Shown: positions 1-5,736, counted from the first letter of the stretch. The stretch: DNA of 6,570 bases from Ignavibacteriota bacterium (GCA_003135995.1 PNBM01000348.1:32771-39340); one strand, 5' to 3'. Made by a program: numbers and translations. Notes: generated by a model from the letters alone, not told the origin.

Positions 1-13
1 TCATAACAATCAT
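1..13 (-). CDS. Possible start of a downstream gene, cut by the window edge
   Basis: An ATG at 11-13 opens a frame (M-I-V-M...) that runs off the left edge, with a second in-frame ATG at 2-4. It begins 11 bases after the stop of the ASCH gene, which matches the tight spacing elsewhere in this operon. Only four codons are visible, so no product can be named. There is no clear Shine-Dalgarno sequence in front of it, so the call rests on position alone. Confidence 0.3.
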
Positions 14-24
14 AAAAATCAGTG

Positions 25-477
25 TCAAAAAGTTCTTATTTTTATTAATTTAATTTCTTCCGGTGTTAATCTTCTGAGTCCGAGCGACCCCTTCCAGGGA
101 ATTGGTTCTATTTCTGTTACATCTTCAAATATCCAGCTGAACAAACCAGGGAAATAAGTAACAAATGCTTTCTCCGAATCCTCCGGGCGCATAGGACGGC
201 AATTTATTAAATCTCCGATTGCAAACGCTGTCCCAGGGCGTTCCAGAACATCAAGATTTATAACTTCATTAAATATTTTTTCATAAACCTCATATCCGGA
301 GATGTCTATGATATCATTTGAATTATAACTTTTTTTACTTGCCGCCATTAATATCGGTCCACGGTAATCCGTTTCCCAGACTCTTGTTTCGATTTTATTA
401 TGAGGCGGCAACATTAAACTTCCGAATGGTTCCTTCCAGCTGAGAACTCTTATTTCTTTTCCGATTAACTCAATCAT
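25..477 (-). CDS. ASCH-domain (PUA-like fold) protein
   Basis: The 150-aa product matches the ASCH family. Near the N-terminus is the signature K28-x-I-E-T-R-x-W-x-T-x-Y-R-G-P41, followed by a beta-rich stretch (ILMAASKKS). The C-terminal part has the second family hallmark, F113-S-W-I-F-E-D-V then I-x-P-I-P-W-K-G-S-x-G-L (about 123-134). ASCH domains have a PUA-like beta-barrel and are thought to bind RNA or modified nucleotides; some members act as RNases or as cytidine-derivative hydrolases, so the substrate here is unknown. The size is normal for a stand-alone phage ASCH protein. The ATG overlaps the TGA of the ParB-like gene by four bases (ATGA), and an AAAGGAG site lies just upstream, so translation is probably coupled. 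The family call is firm; the function is open. Confidence 0.88.
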   Translation of the reverse strand: MIELIGKEIRVLSWKEPFGSLMLPPHNKIETRVWETDYRGPILMAASKKSYNSNDIIDISGYEVYEKIFNEVINLDVLERPGTAFAIGDLINCRPMRPEDSEKAFVTYFPGLFSWIFEDVTEIEPIPWKGSLGLRRLTPEEIKLIKIRTF

Positions 478-2657
478 TTTACTCCTTTCGCTTTTTTCTT
501 CTCTTCTTTCTTCGGCTCCAATAATTCCAGTTGCTCTTTTTCCGCTTTCTTTATATCGATGTTGAATATCTTTGCGAATGATTTTATCGGGTCGTATTCC
601 AGCGCATCTGCTTTTACGCCCCTGTCATAAAATTCTACTTTCTGCCATAGTACCAATTTGAAATAAAATTTAATCAAATCATCCGGTTCAACCTTTTTTA
701 ATTGCTTATACACAAATCCGTCGTAATCCCTGTAATTTGTATTAAAAGTACCGCCTTCTGCCGGTACTTCCCATTTATTGAATTTGCAAATCTTAACTAA
801 GCTATCGTGACTGATTTGCATTATTGCAATCTTGCAGAGAATAAAAAGCCCCTCCGGAAAGAGTAAATCTCTATCCTTGAATAACATCGCCGCTTTCTCT
901 GATACATCTTCAATCACAGTAAATCTTGCATTGAGTTCTGCCTGCTCTTTTCTTGTATCAGCTCTCTTTTTTTGTAAATCTTTTTTTCGTTCCTCTGACT
1001 GTGAACCAGGTGCATCCTTCGCCGTGCTTATATATACCACATTTCCAAGTTTCTTTTTATCGATATCATAATTATTTATATCTACTATGAGTGCTTTCTT
1101 TGCTCCCGGGTCGGTTTTCTTGCAAATTGTATAATGATTCGTATCAATAATTCCTTTGTCCTTTAAATCCTTATCGATTTGGTGCGCTGTAGATATCGGT
1201 ATGAACTCTTCTTTCTTGTCAATTAATTTTTTTGTTTCTGCCGCAAGATGTAATTTCATTTTTTCGTTAAAACATTTCGGGTCCGTGCAGAATTTATCTT
1301 TCGAATATTCCGGGAAGAGCTGATTGCTGCATGCAGTATTTTTATGACAGTCCACACATGCTGCAGCTCTGACATCTAACTTTGCATCTTTCAAATCAAA
1401 CGGTGCATTCTTTAAATCCTGATAAACATTATCCTTTATGAATTCTTCAATCGTGGATGGATTTAGTGACTTCAAATCTTCTTCTTCCATGTCCTTAATA
1501 TTATTCCAATTATCACCTTCAAATTCATCATAGATCTTTTTCTGGAATTCTTTTGTTTGTCTGCAGATTACACGGGCAACCGCAAATGTAATTAAATCCT
1601 TTTCAAACAATTCCACGAATTCATTAATCAGTTGATTCAAACGCAATCGCGTATATACATACTTCTCTGATTTCCCAATTTTTTCCGCTAAAGCCTCAAC
1701 TGTATATTTACCGGAGTTTAAAAGCGACTGGTAACCGATAGCCTCATCCATCGGATGAATATCCTTCCTCTGTAGATTTTCAATTAACTGTACTTCCATA
1801 ACCTGCTCATCTGTAAATTCCCTGATGAGTACCGGTACCTTATTCAAACCTGCAATCTTCGCCGCTCTTAATCTTCGCGCTCCAAATACCAGTTCATATT
1901 CTGATGCCGGATTTAATGAATTCTTTCTTATCGTTAGTGGTTGCAATATTCCGTAGCTCTTTATGCTCTCAGCAAGCTCTTTAATTTCCGTTTCATTAAA
2001 ATTCCGCCTCTGGTTTGTCCGTGACTCAGTAATCTTTGAAATATCAATAAACTGAAAAACTGACGAAGATATCTTAATACTTGATTGTTTCGAGACTGTC
2101 ATCCCGTGGTGATCCTGCACGATCGCTCTTTGCTCTTGATCCCGACTTGTCGGGAGATCTCCTGCCACTGCTCTTCGCTTCCCTGCGTCCGCAGCCTTGC
2201 ATTCATTTATTAATTTCTCATTTTCTGCCGTCACCTTCACAATCACAAATTTCTGATTCTTACTCCTTATTCCCTCAATCCCGCAGGTCATGCAATCGTA
2301 AGTTACAATATCTCCATCCACCTCTTTAATATCGAAGACGTGTACTCCATCTTTTATCGCAAGAAGTTCTGTCTTATTTATTCCATCAATTATATCGTTT
2401 GGATTAGTATGAACTTCCATTCCCACCGCCGATGGCTTTACAGTTTTGGTTTTTAATGCTTCATTCGTAAATGCTTCAGGTTCTTTTTGCTTCTGCAGTT
2501 GCAATTGCTTTTTTTCCCAGTTCTTCTGGTCTTTCTCCACGATTTCTTCTATCTTTTTCCCCATGATAATTTGATTTGAATTAATTAAATATTTTTTTAA
2601 ATGTGAAAAATTCTCATTTGAATTAATAATGTCATACCACGTCTTTAATCTTTCCAC
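474..2657 (-). CDS. Large ParB/Spo0J-like DNA-binding protein with a cysteine cluster
   Basis: The 727-aa product contains a ParB N-terminal domain at about 202-296: NQRRNF (215-220), a ParB-box-like GARRLRAA (259-266) and ENLQRKDIHP (293-302). An HTH of the KorB/Spo0J type follows at about 317-340. Next is a cysteine cluster C434-x2-C437, C443, C457-x4-C462 (ending CTDPKCF), a putative metal site seen in many phage/plasmid ParB-like proteins. Residues 1-200 and 480-727 match nothing I recognise; the C-terminus is Lys/Glu-rich. Canonical ParB is about 300 aa, so this is more than double. No ParA is in view, so regulation or DNA modification/replication roles are as likely as partition. Residues about 155-187 are encoded by a GC-rich palindromic insert. 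The start is GTG at 2655-2657, six bases after the preceding stop; ATG at 2562-2564 (M32, MGKKIEE) is a serious alternative. Confidence 0.85.
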   Translation of the reverse strand: MERLKTWYDIINSNENFSHLKKYLINSNQIIMGKKIEEIVEKDQKNWEKKQLQLQKQKEPEAFTNEALKTKTVKPSAVGMEVHTNPNDIIDGINKTELLAIKDGVHVFDIKEVDGDIVTYDCMTCGIEGIRSKNQKFVIVKVTAENEKLINECKAADAGKRRAVAGDLPTSRDQEQRAIVQDHHGMTVSKQSSIKISSSVFQFIDISKITESRTNQRRNFNETEIKELAESIKSYGILQPLTIRKNSLNPASEYELVFGARRLRAAKIAGLNKVPVLIREFTDEQVMEVQLIENLQRKDIHPMDEAIGYQSLLNSGKYTVEALAEKIGKSEKYVYTRLRLNQLINEFVELFEKDLITFAVARVICRQTKEFQKKIYDEFEGDNWNNIKDMEEEDLKSLNPSTIEEFIKDNVYQDLKNAPFDLKDAKLDVRAAACVDCHKNTACSNQLFPEYSKDKFCTDPKCFNEKMKLHLAAETKKLIDKKEEFIPISTAHQIDKDLKDKGIIDTNHYTICKKTDPGAKKALIVDINNYDIDKKKLGNVVYISTAKDAPGSQSEERKKDLQKKRADTRKEQAELNARFTVIEDVSEKAAMLFKDRDLLFPEGLFILCKIAIMQISHDSLVKICKFNKWEVPAEGGTFNTNYRDYDGFVYKQLKKVEPDDLIKFYFKLVLWQKVEFYDRGVKADALEYDPIKSFAKIFNIDIKKAEKEQLELLEPKKEEKKKAKGVK
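482..488 (-). promoter_or_regulatory. Shine-Dalgarno site of the ASCH gene
   Basis: AAAGGAG on the minus strand ends four bases before the ATG at 475-477. It lies inside the last codons of the ParB-like gene. It is one of only two strong ribosome binding sites in the window and supports this start, together with the ATGA overlap. Confidence 0.7.
2097..2200 (-). repeat. GC-rich palindromic element inserted in frame in the ParB-like gene
   Basis: Positions 2101-2200 are 60% G+C by direct count, in an otherwise AT-rich gene. They contain two perfect short hairpins: TCCCGAC-TT-GTCGGGA at 2140-2155 and CTGCG-TC-CGCAG at 2183-2194. The block encodes about residues 155-187, a polar stretch including GDLPTSRDQEQR and VQDHHGMT, lying between the N-terminal region and the ParB domain. 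The reading frame is kept. Base composition, hairpins and a domain-boundary position all point to a small mobile palindromic element rather than native protein sequence. The exact ends are uncertain; TGTCATCCC at 2097-2105 may be one terminus. Confidence 0.65.
2574..2627. repeat. Two 12-bp direct repeats near the ParB-like gene start
   Basis: ATTTGAATTAAT occurs exactly at 2574-2585 and again at 2616-2627, 42 bp apart (about four helical turns), within a very AT-rich segment. It lies inside the gene if GTG is the start, or just upstream of it if ATG at 2562-2564 is the start. In the second case it could be an operator pair. Chance similarity in AT-rich DNA is possible. Confidence 0.35.
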
Positions 2658-2663
2658 TTGCTC

Positions 2664-2792
2664 TTACGCTGGTTGCTTTAATCCGCAGACCTGCCCGGTA
2701 TTACATGGAACTTTACATTTCTTGCAACACCCATCACATTCCGAACTGAAGTGACACATCATACATATTTCTTTTCTTGTTGGTATATGCAT
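2664..2792 (-). CDS. 42-aa cysteine-rich small protein
   Basis: An ATG at 2790-2792 opens a 42-codon frame ending in TAA at 2664-2666. Eight of 42 residues are cysteine (C10, C13, C19, C22, C23, C26, C30, C36), in the pattern C-x2-C-x5-C-x2-CC-x2-C-x3-C-x5-C, with H2 and H14 as further possible ligands. This suggests a small zinc-binding or iron-sulfur/metallothionein-like knuckle. There is no signal peptide, so a secreted disulfide peptide is unlikely. It starts two bases after the TAG of the DUF5131 gene and stops six bases before the GTG of the ParB-like gene, filling the gap in operon fashion. I do not recognise a family. Cysteine density, phase with its neighbours and spacing make it a credible gene; no strong Shine-Dalgarno is visible, consistent with translational coupling. 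Confidence 0.7.
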   Translation of the reverse strand: MHIPTRKEICMMCHFSSECDGCCKKCKVPCNTGQVCGLKQPA

Positions 2793-2794
2793 AT

Positions 2795-3652
2795 CTAAAT
2801 TATTTTAAGCTCTTCTGGCCATTCCCTAACCTGCAAATCCTTTGGAAATTCTTTGATATCTTTATAAAGTTTTAATTTTGCATTTTTATCAAATTTATGA
2901 ATCTGTTTGATAAATAAAGGTACTTTCGCCTCTTTACAATCTCTGGCAATTTGTAATATCCACCCTAAATTACAATATCTCATCTTTGGACCTGATTCTG
3001 CACCGACAATTACCCAATCAATCTTATCCATCTTGTTTTCTTCGTCTATTCTATCGGCATCCTGGTCGTATATTTCCCCTGTTAAACAGTTAAGAATATC
3101 AATTTTATCTATCTCAATCTGTTTAAGCCAGGTTTGCCCCACCAAAGGCTCTAAGCTCAAAACCTTCTTCCCCGGTACCTGAAGAAGAATCGGAATCATC
3201 CTATCCGCATCATCCCGAGTAGATATCGATGCCCCTACAAAAAGATTTTTCAAGGGTTCATTACTGACAGGATTATAACAGGCTTTTTCATAAAATTCTT
3301 TCATTCTCTCCACACGCTTAGTCAATAAAATAAATTTATGTCTGTCATAATTTTTCCCCGAGGCTAAATGCATATGCGCATATACACTTTCAATGAATTC
3401 AAACGGCACCTTCTCGTGAAACAAATCCCCCATACTGTCCACAAACCAGACAGCAGGCTTCTTCACCTTAAGAGGAATGTTCAGCCTCTCCGGATGAACC
3501 TGCACGTCACAAAAATCCCTTTCCTTCCACATTCCCATTTTCCGTCTTGCGAAACTCTCCGCATAACAGTTCTGACACCCCGCCGCTACCTTCGTGCATC
3601 CCGTCACCGGGTTCCAAACACTCTCCGTCCACGCTATCTTCGTTTTTCCCAT
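2795..3652 (-). CDS. Phage Gp37/Gp68 family protein (DUF5131), three-Cys motif
   Basis: The 285-aa product is a clear full-length member of the phage Gp37/Gp68 family. It has an N-terminal WTESVWNPVTGCTKVAAGC segment followed by QNCYAE, giving C19-x6-C26-x2-C29, a probable iron-sulfur site reminiscent of radical-SAM-type motifs. Then come FVDSMGDLFH (70-79), LLTKRVERM (109-117), GASISTRDDADRMIPILL (140-157), LSLEPL (165-170), DWVIVGAESGP (212-222) and a C-terminal VPLFIKQ (244-250), the usual order of conserved blocks. Most relatives have GGESGP where this one has GAESGP. The biochemical role of the family is not established; it is common in phages and mobile islands, sometimes beside a TcmP partner, which is not seen here. 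The ATG at 3650-3652 follows the preceding stop by four bases. Confidence 0.92.
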   Translation of the reverse strand: MGKTKIAWTESVWNPVTGCTKVAAGCQNCYAESFARRKMGMWKERDFCDVQVHPERLNIPLKVKKPAVWFVDSMGDLFHEKVPFEFIESVYAHMHLASGKNYDRHKFILLTKRVERMKEFYEKACYNPVSNEPLKNLFVGASISTRDDADRMIPILLQVPGKKVLSLEPLVGQTWLKQIEIDKIDILNCLTGEIYDQDADRIDEENKMDKIDWVIVGAESGPKMRYCNLGWILQIARDCKEAKVPLFIKQIHKFDKNAKLKLYKDIKEFPKDLQVREWPEELKII

Positions 3653-3656
3653 AATT

Positions 3657-3965
3657 TTATATAGCCTCTCTGTTATTTATTTCCGTAATTATTGTCGAAT
3701 GAAATAAACTTAATTGTTCCTCAGAAACGTCACTGTCGGATATTTTTATTTTTAAAATAAGAGCATTTTCTTTATCTGGCTCCAAGGGTTTAAAATTTAA
3801 TCCGATATTATACAATTTATCGGTATCGAATTTTATATTTTTATCGATAATAGCGGAAAATAAATCTTCGATGATTTTTACGACTTTATCATCTTTCTTA
3901 ATATCAATTAATTTTACTTTGTAACTATTGTCAAGTTGTGTACTGTAAGACTCTAACTTTGCCAT
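3657..3965 (-). CDS. Hypothetical protein, 102 aa
   Basis: I do not recognise this protein. It is acidic to neutral and Lys/Asp/Ile-rich, with predicted alternating strands and helices: a beta-type stretch YKVKLIDIKKDDKVVKII (15-32), a helix LFSAIIDKN, another strand LILKIKIS (69-76), and a terminal helix EEQLSLFHSTIITEINN. It has no cysteines, no signal peptide, no membrane segment and no catalytic motif. The ATG at 3963-3965 is preceded by an A/T-rich leader without a Shine-Dalgarno site. It ends four bases before the DUF5131 start, so the two are surely co-transcribed, and a helper role for DUF5131 is conceivable but unsupported. Codon use and fit to its neighbours make it a real gene. Confidence 0.75.
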   Translation of the reverse strand: MAKLESYSTQLDNSYKVKLIDIKKDDKVVKIIEDLFSAIIDKNIKFDTDKLYNIGLNFKPLEPDKENALILKIKISDSDVSEEQLSLFHSTIITEINNREAI

Positions 3966-4050
3966 TTTTCTTAATTTAAATTTATAAAAAGGTTTTTGTT
4001 CTGCTCTTCCTCTGTGTATCTCCGTGGTACAGCTCTTTATTCATAATTCC
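3966..4050. other. 85-base spacer, the largest interior gap, with a repeat-like core
   Basis: The gap between the nuclease gene and the 102-aa gene splits in two. The half next to 3965 is an A/T-rich leader (3966-3998). The other half (about 4001-4036) holds CTCTGTGTATCTCCGTGG, a phrase resembling the CTCTGTG/CCACGGAG-type dispersed repeats found in intergenic DNA of many environmental bacteria. No terminator hairpin is seen. It could hold a secondary promoter for the genes on the left, but I cannot point to a confident -35/-10 pair. Confidence 0.4.
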
Positions 4051-4611
4051 CTACGCTGCCATTTTCACCGCTCTTACCACATTCTCCAGCTTCTCGTGTA
4101 TCACCTTCTGTACTCTCTCATTCCTCTTTACCTCGATATCCGTAATTATTCCGCTTTCTCTCGATTCATATACAAGTATCCCCGATTCTTTTTCCATATA
4201 AAGCATATATCCCTGTATTTGAAAATATACCTTCCTCGGTATGTCACTCTTTAACGGCAACCAGTCATCCATTAATACAGATTTTATATCCCCGGGAAAG
4301 CCGTTCATTAAAAAATCCGGATGCCCTTTTACAATCCCGCCGAAAGCCGTAATCTCTATATCTTTCTCAAATCTGGTCGTTATCTTTCCCCCGAAAACCT
4401 GCTTTAATCTTACTAACAAATCCTTCTCCATTTGATACCCTTTGTAGCATTTTAACCGTATAATCTCAGAGTCCGTAAACCCTTCCCTGTACATTTTTAT
4501 CAGTTGCCCCTCTTCCAGTCCCACATGCGAAAGCGAAATGTAATTTCTTTCTGTATCAAAATTGCTGTTCTCCATTGTGTATTTTCTCAATAACTGTGTC
4601 ACGTAACTCAT
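4051..4611 (-). CDS. PD-(D/E)XK nuclease, RecB/Cas4-like
   Basis: The 186-aa product shows the PD-(D/E)XK nuclease core. An acidic helix residue E62 lies in GYQMEKDLL. A strand then carries GHPDF (96-100) with D99, followed by GDIKS (107-111) with D108-x-K110, and QIQGYMLYM (131-139) gives the Q-x3-Y of the RecB/Cas4/lambda-exonuclease-like groups. All residues expected for two-metal DNA cleavage appear present. The four cysteines of Cas4 and AddB are missing (only C55), so no iron-sulfur cluster is expected. Such phage proteins usually act as 5'-3' exonucleases in recombination or DNA processing. It starts 27 bases after the initiator gene, with a strong GGAGG site. ATG at 4573-4575 (M13) is a weaker alternative start. 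The fold call is strong; the exact activity is inferred. Confidence 0.83.
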   Translation of the reverse strand: MSYVTQLLRKYTMENSNFDTERNYISLSHVGLEEGQLIKMYREGFTDSEIIRLKCYKGYQMEKDLLVRLKQVFGGKITTRFEKDIEITAFGGIVKGHPDFLMNGFPGDIKSVLMDDWLPLKSDIPRKVYFQIQGYMLYMEKESGILVYESRESGIITDIEVKRNERVQKVIHEKLENVVRAVKMAA

Positions 4612-4615
4612 TTAC

Positions 4616-4620
4616 CCTCC
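4616..4620 (-). promoter_or_regulatory. Strong Shine-Dalgarno site of the PD-(D/E)XK nuclease
   Basis: GGAGG (CCTCC on the plus strand) ends four bases before the ATG at 4609-4611, inside the 27-base gap after the initiator gene. It is the best ribosome binding site in the window. It fixes the upstream ATG as the start and suggests this nuclease is translated independently of the initiator. Confidence 0.75.
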
Positions 4621-4638
4621 GAATTTTTATAATTTTTT

Positions 4639-5517
4639 TTAAATTGACTGATAATAAACTACGTTATAATGATTCGTTAATAATTCTTTGATTTTATCCT
4701 GCTCCTCTTTCTCCAGTGTTATAAATTCAGACTTTTTTGAAAGCAAATTATTGTATGCTTCACATTCTTGCGCATTTTTTAATTTCATAATTTCAGTTTT
4801 CAATCTCTCCCCCGTTTCTGATAATTCCGAATCTGTCGACCCATCACCCGGCATCGTTATATATTCCCTCCAGGTATCCGGATTGAAAAAGGTTTTGCCC
4901 AGCTTTATAAATTGCCGTTGTATTTTTGCCGAATAAATGAACTTTTTGTAATTGCTCATCGCAGTAAAAAAGTCCTTCAAATCTTGCTCGGAATTAATGG
5001 ATTGTTGGAAGTGCTCCCACGCTACTTTTTTTCCCATCGGATTCGGATATAAGTTCCACGCTCTTAAAAAATCTTTTTCCTGAACTATATATATATTACT
5101 TGTATTATTGTTATTAAATGTATGTAGTGAACTTTGTTCACTTTTTAAGTGAACTTTGTTCACTTTTTTAGTGAACTTTGTTCGCTTTTTAGTTGGTTCA
5201 AATTGTGAACTTTGTTCACTTTTTATAATAGCCTTGTCATACCACTTATCAGTGACTTTCCTGAGATGTCCTTTCTTTTCTAAAAATCCTTGAATTTCCA
5301 ATTTAGCTTCAATCTTATTCACACCTTCCCGGGTGAATCCAATTAAATCGGCAATTTTAATTTGATTGATGCTGCACCATCCGCTCTTATTCTTCGGATT
5401 GGAAGAGAGGTGATAAATGATATCCAGAACGCAATACTCATTGCACGTTAGCCCCAGTTCCTTCCTGGCTGTATGATTTATCGTTGTATAATTAACTGTA
5501 AAATCCTTTTCGCTCAT
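4639..5517 (-). CDS. Phage replication initiator (O-like), winged helix, carrying its own iterons
   Basis: The 292-aa product has a two-part layout. Residues about 10-100 form a winged-helix DNA-binding domain: a first helix (LTCNEYCVLDIIYHL), then a helix-turn-helix around INQIKIADLIGFTREGVNKIEAKLEIQGFLEKKG (50-83), typical of phage O and DnaD-type initiators. Residues about 99-145 are a polar linker. Residues about 148-220 are the phage replication C-terminal module: F-L-R-A-W-x-L-Y-P-N-P-M-G-K-K-V-A-W-E-H-F, ending T-F-F-N-P-D-T-W-R-E-Y-I. The module is usually linked with helicase or helicase-loader recruitment. A charged tail follows. The linker DNA contains four palindromic iterons and an AT-rich tract, as lambda O does with oriλ. 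The ATG at 5515-5517 lies eight bases after the 56-aa gene. No helicase or loader is visible nearby, so the host's is probably used. Confidence 0.82.
   Translation of the reverse strand: MSEKDFTVNYTTINHTARKELGLTCNEYCVLDIIYHLSSNPKNKSGWCSINQIKIADLIGFTREGVNKIEAKLEIQGFLEKKGHLRKVTDKWYDKAIIKSEQSSQFEPTKKRTKFTKKVNKVHLKSEQSSLHTFNNNNTSNIYIVQEKDFLRAWNLYPNPMGKKVAWEHFQQSINSEQDLKDFFTAMSNYKKFIYSAKIQRQFIKLGKTFFNPDTWREYITMPGDGSTDSELSETGERLKTEIMKLKNAQECEAYNNLLSKKSEFITLEKEEQDKIKELLTNHYNVVYYQSI
5085..5126. other. AT-rich tract beside the iterons, candidate DNA-unwinding element
   Basis: Of 42 bases, 36 are A or T, including the alternating run TATATATATA. The tract abuts the first iteron on the gene-downstream side, the same relative placement as the AT-rich segment after the four iterons in the lambda origin. 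In the protein it encodes an Asn/Ile-rich stretch (HTFNNNNTSNIYIV), a composition expected from AT pressure and not from structure. An unwinding role is inferred from position and composition. Confidence 0.65.
5127..5225. repeat. Four palindromic iterons, putative replication origin
   Basis: Copies of GTGAACTTTGTTCAC, each followed on the plus strand by a T-run, begin at 5127, 5149, 5171 and 5205. The first three are exactly 22 bp apart and the fourth 34 bp away. Each is a perfect inverted repeat (GTGAAC-TTT-GTTCAC) except the third, which has one change (GTTCGC). They lie in the linker of the initiator gene and are translated in three frames (KSEQSS, KRTKFTK, KVNKVHL, KSEQSS), so the DNA is conserved and not the peptide. 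The most likely role is as binding sites for the winged-helix protein encoded here. Confidence 0.85.
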
Positions 5518-5525
5518 AATTATTT

Positions 5526-5696
5526 TTAAAATTCTGTGTTTATCCTGTTAAATCCGAGTATATCATTAGCTGATTTCTCCTCCGGTCCCTGAACCTTGAA
5601 TAACTCATCAATCCACTTCTTCTCTGCCTTCCTTTGCTCCTCTGTGGTAGTGTGCTTCCTCTTCCCACCCTTTATCTTTGTTCTTATCTTTTTCAT
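5526..5696 (-). CDS. 56-aa basic small protein
   Basis: An ATG at 5694-5696 opens a 56-codon frame ending in TAA at 5526-5528. Residues 2-15 are strongly basic (K2, K3, R5, K7, K9, K12, R13, K14, H15), then comes a charged helix TEEQRKAEKKWIDELFK (18-34), and the tail reads ANDILGFNRINTEF. A stop codon lies in frame 18 bases upstream, so no longer start exists. It begins 40 bases after the VRR-NUC stop and ends eight bases before the initiator start, filling a hole of over 200 bases. A GGGG run nine bases upstream of the ATG may serve as a ribosome binding site. No family is recognised; a nucleic-acid-binding accessory or a partner of the initiator is possible but speculative. Confidence 0.62.
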   Translation of the reverse strand: MKKIRTKIKGGKRKHTTTEEQRKAEKKWIDELFKVQGPEEKSANDILGFNRINTEF

Positions 5697-5736
5697 TTTG
5701 TCATCCCCGCTTCAAGCTCTTAATTTTTTTAAAAAA

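Noticed and set aside
2081..2329. Plus-strand ORF opposite the ParB-like gene
   Set aside because: It lies antisense to a well-supported coding region and its first half is the reverse reading of the GC-rich palindromic insert; no recognisable protein.
3368..3664. Plus-strand ORF opposite the DUF5131 gene
   Set aside because: A shadow of strongly conserved coding sequence on the other strand; composition is not protein-like.
3982..4044. Minus-strand 20-codon ORF (MNKELYHGDTQRKSRTKTFL) in the 85-base spacer
   Set aside because: Very short, and much of it is the translation of the repeat-like CCACGGAG/CACAGAG phrase; no ribosome binding site and no protein-like features.
5127..5225. CRISPR array
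   Set aside because: Repeats are short palindromes with 7-bp or 19-bp gaps inside an open coding frame, without spacer-length unique sequences or cas genes; the RecB/Cas4-like nuclease lacks the Cas4 cysteines.
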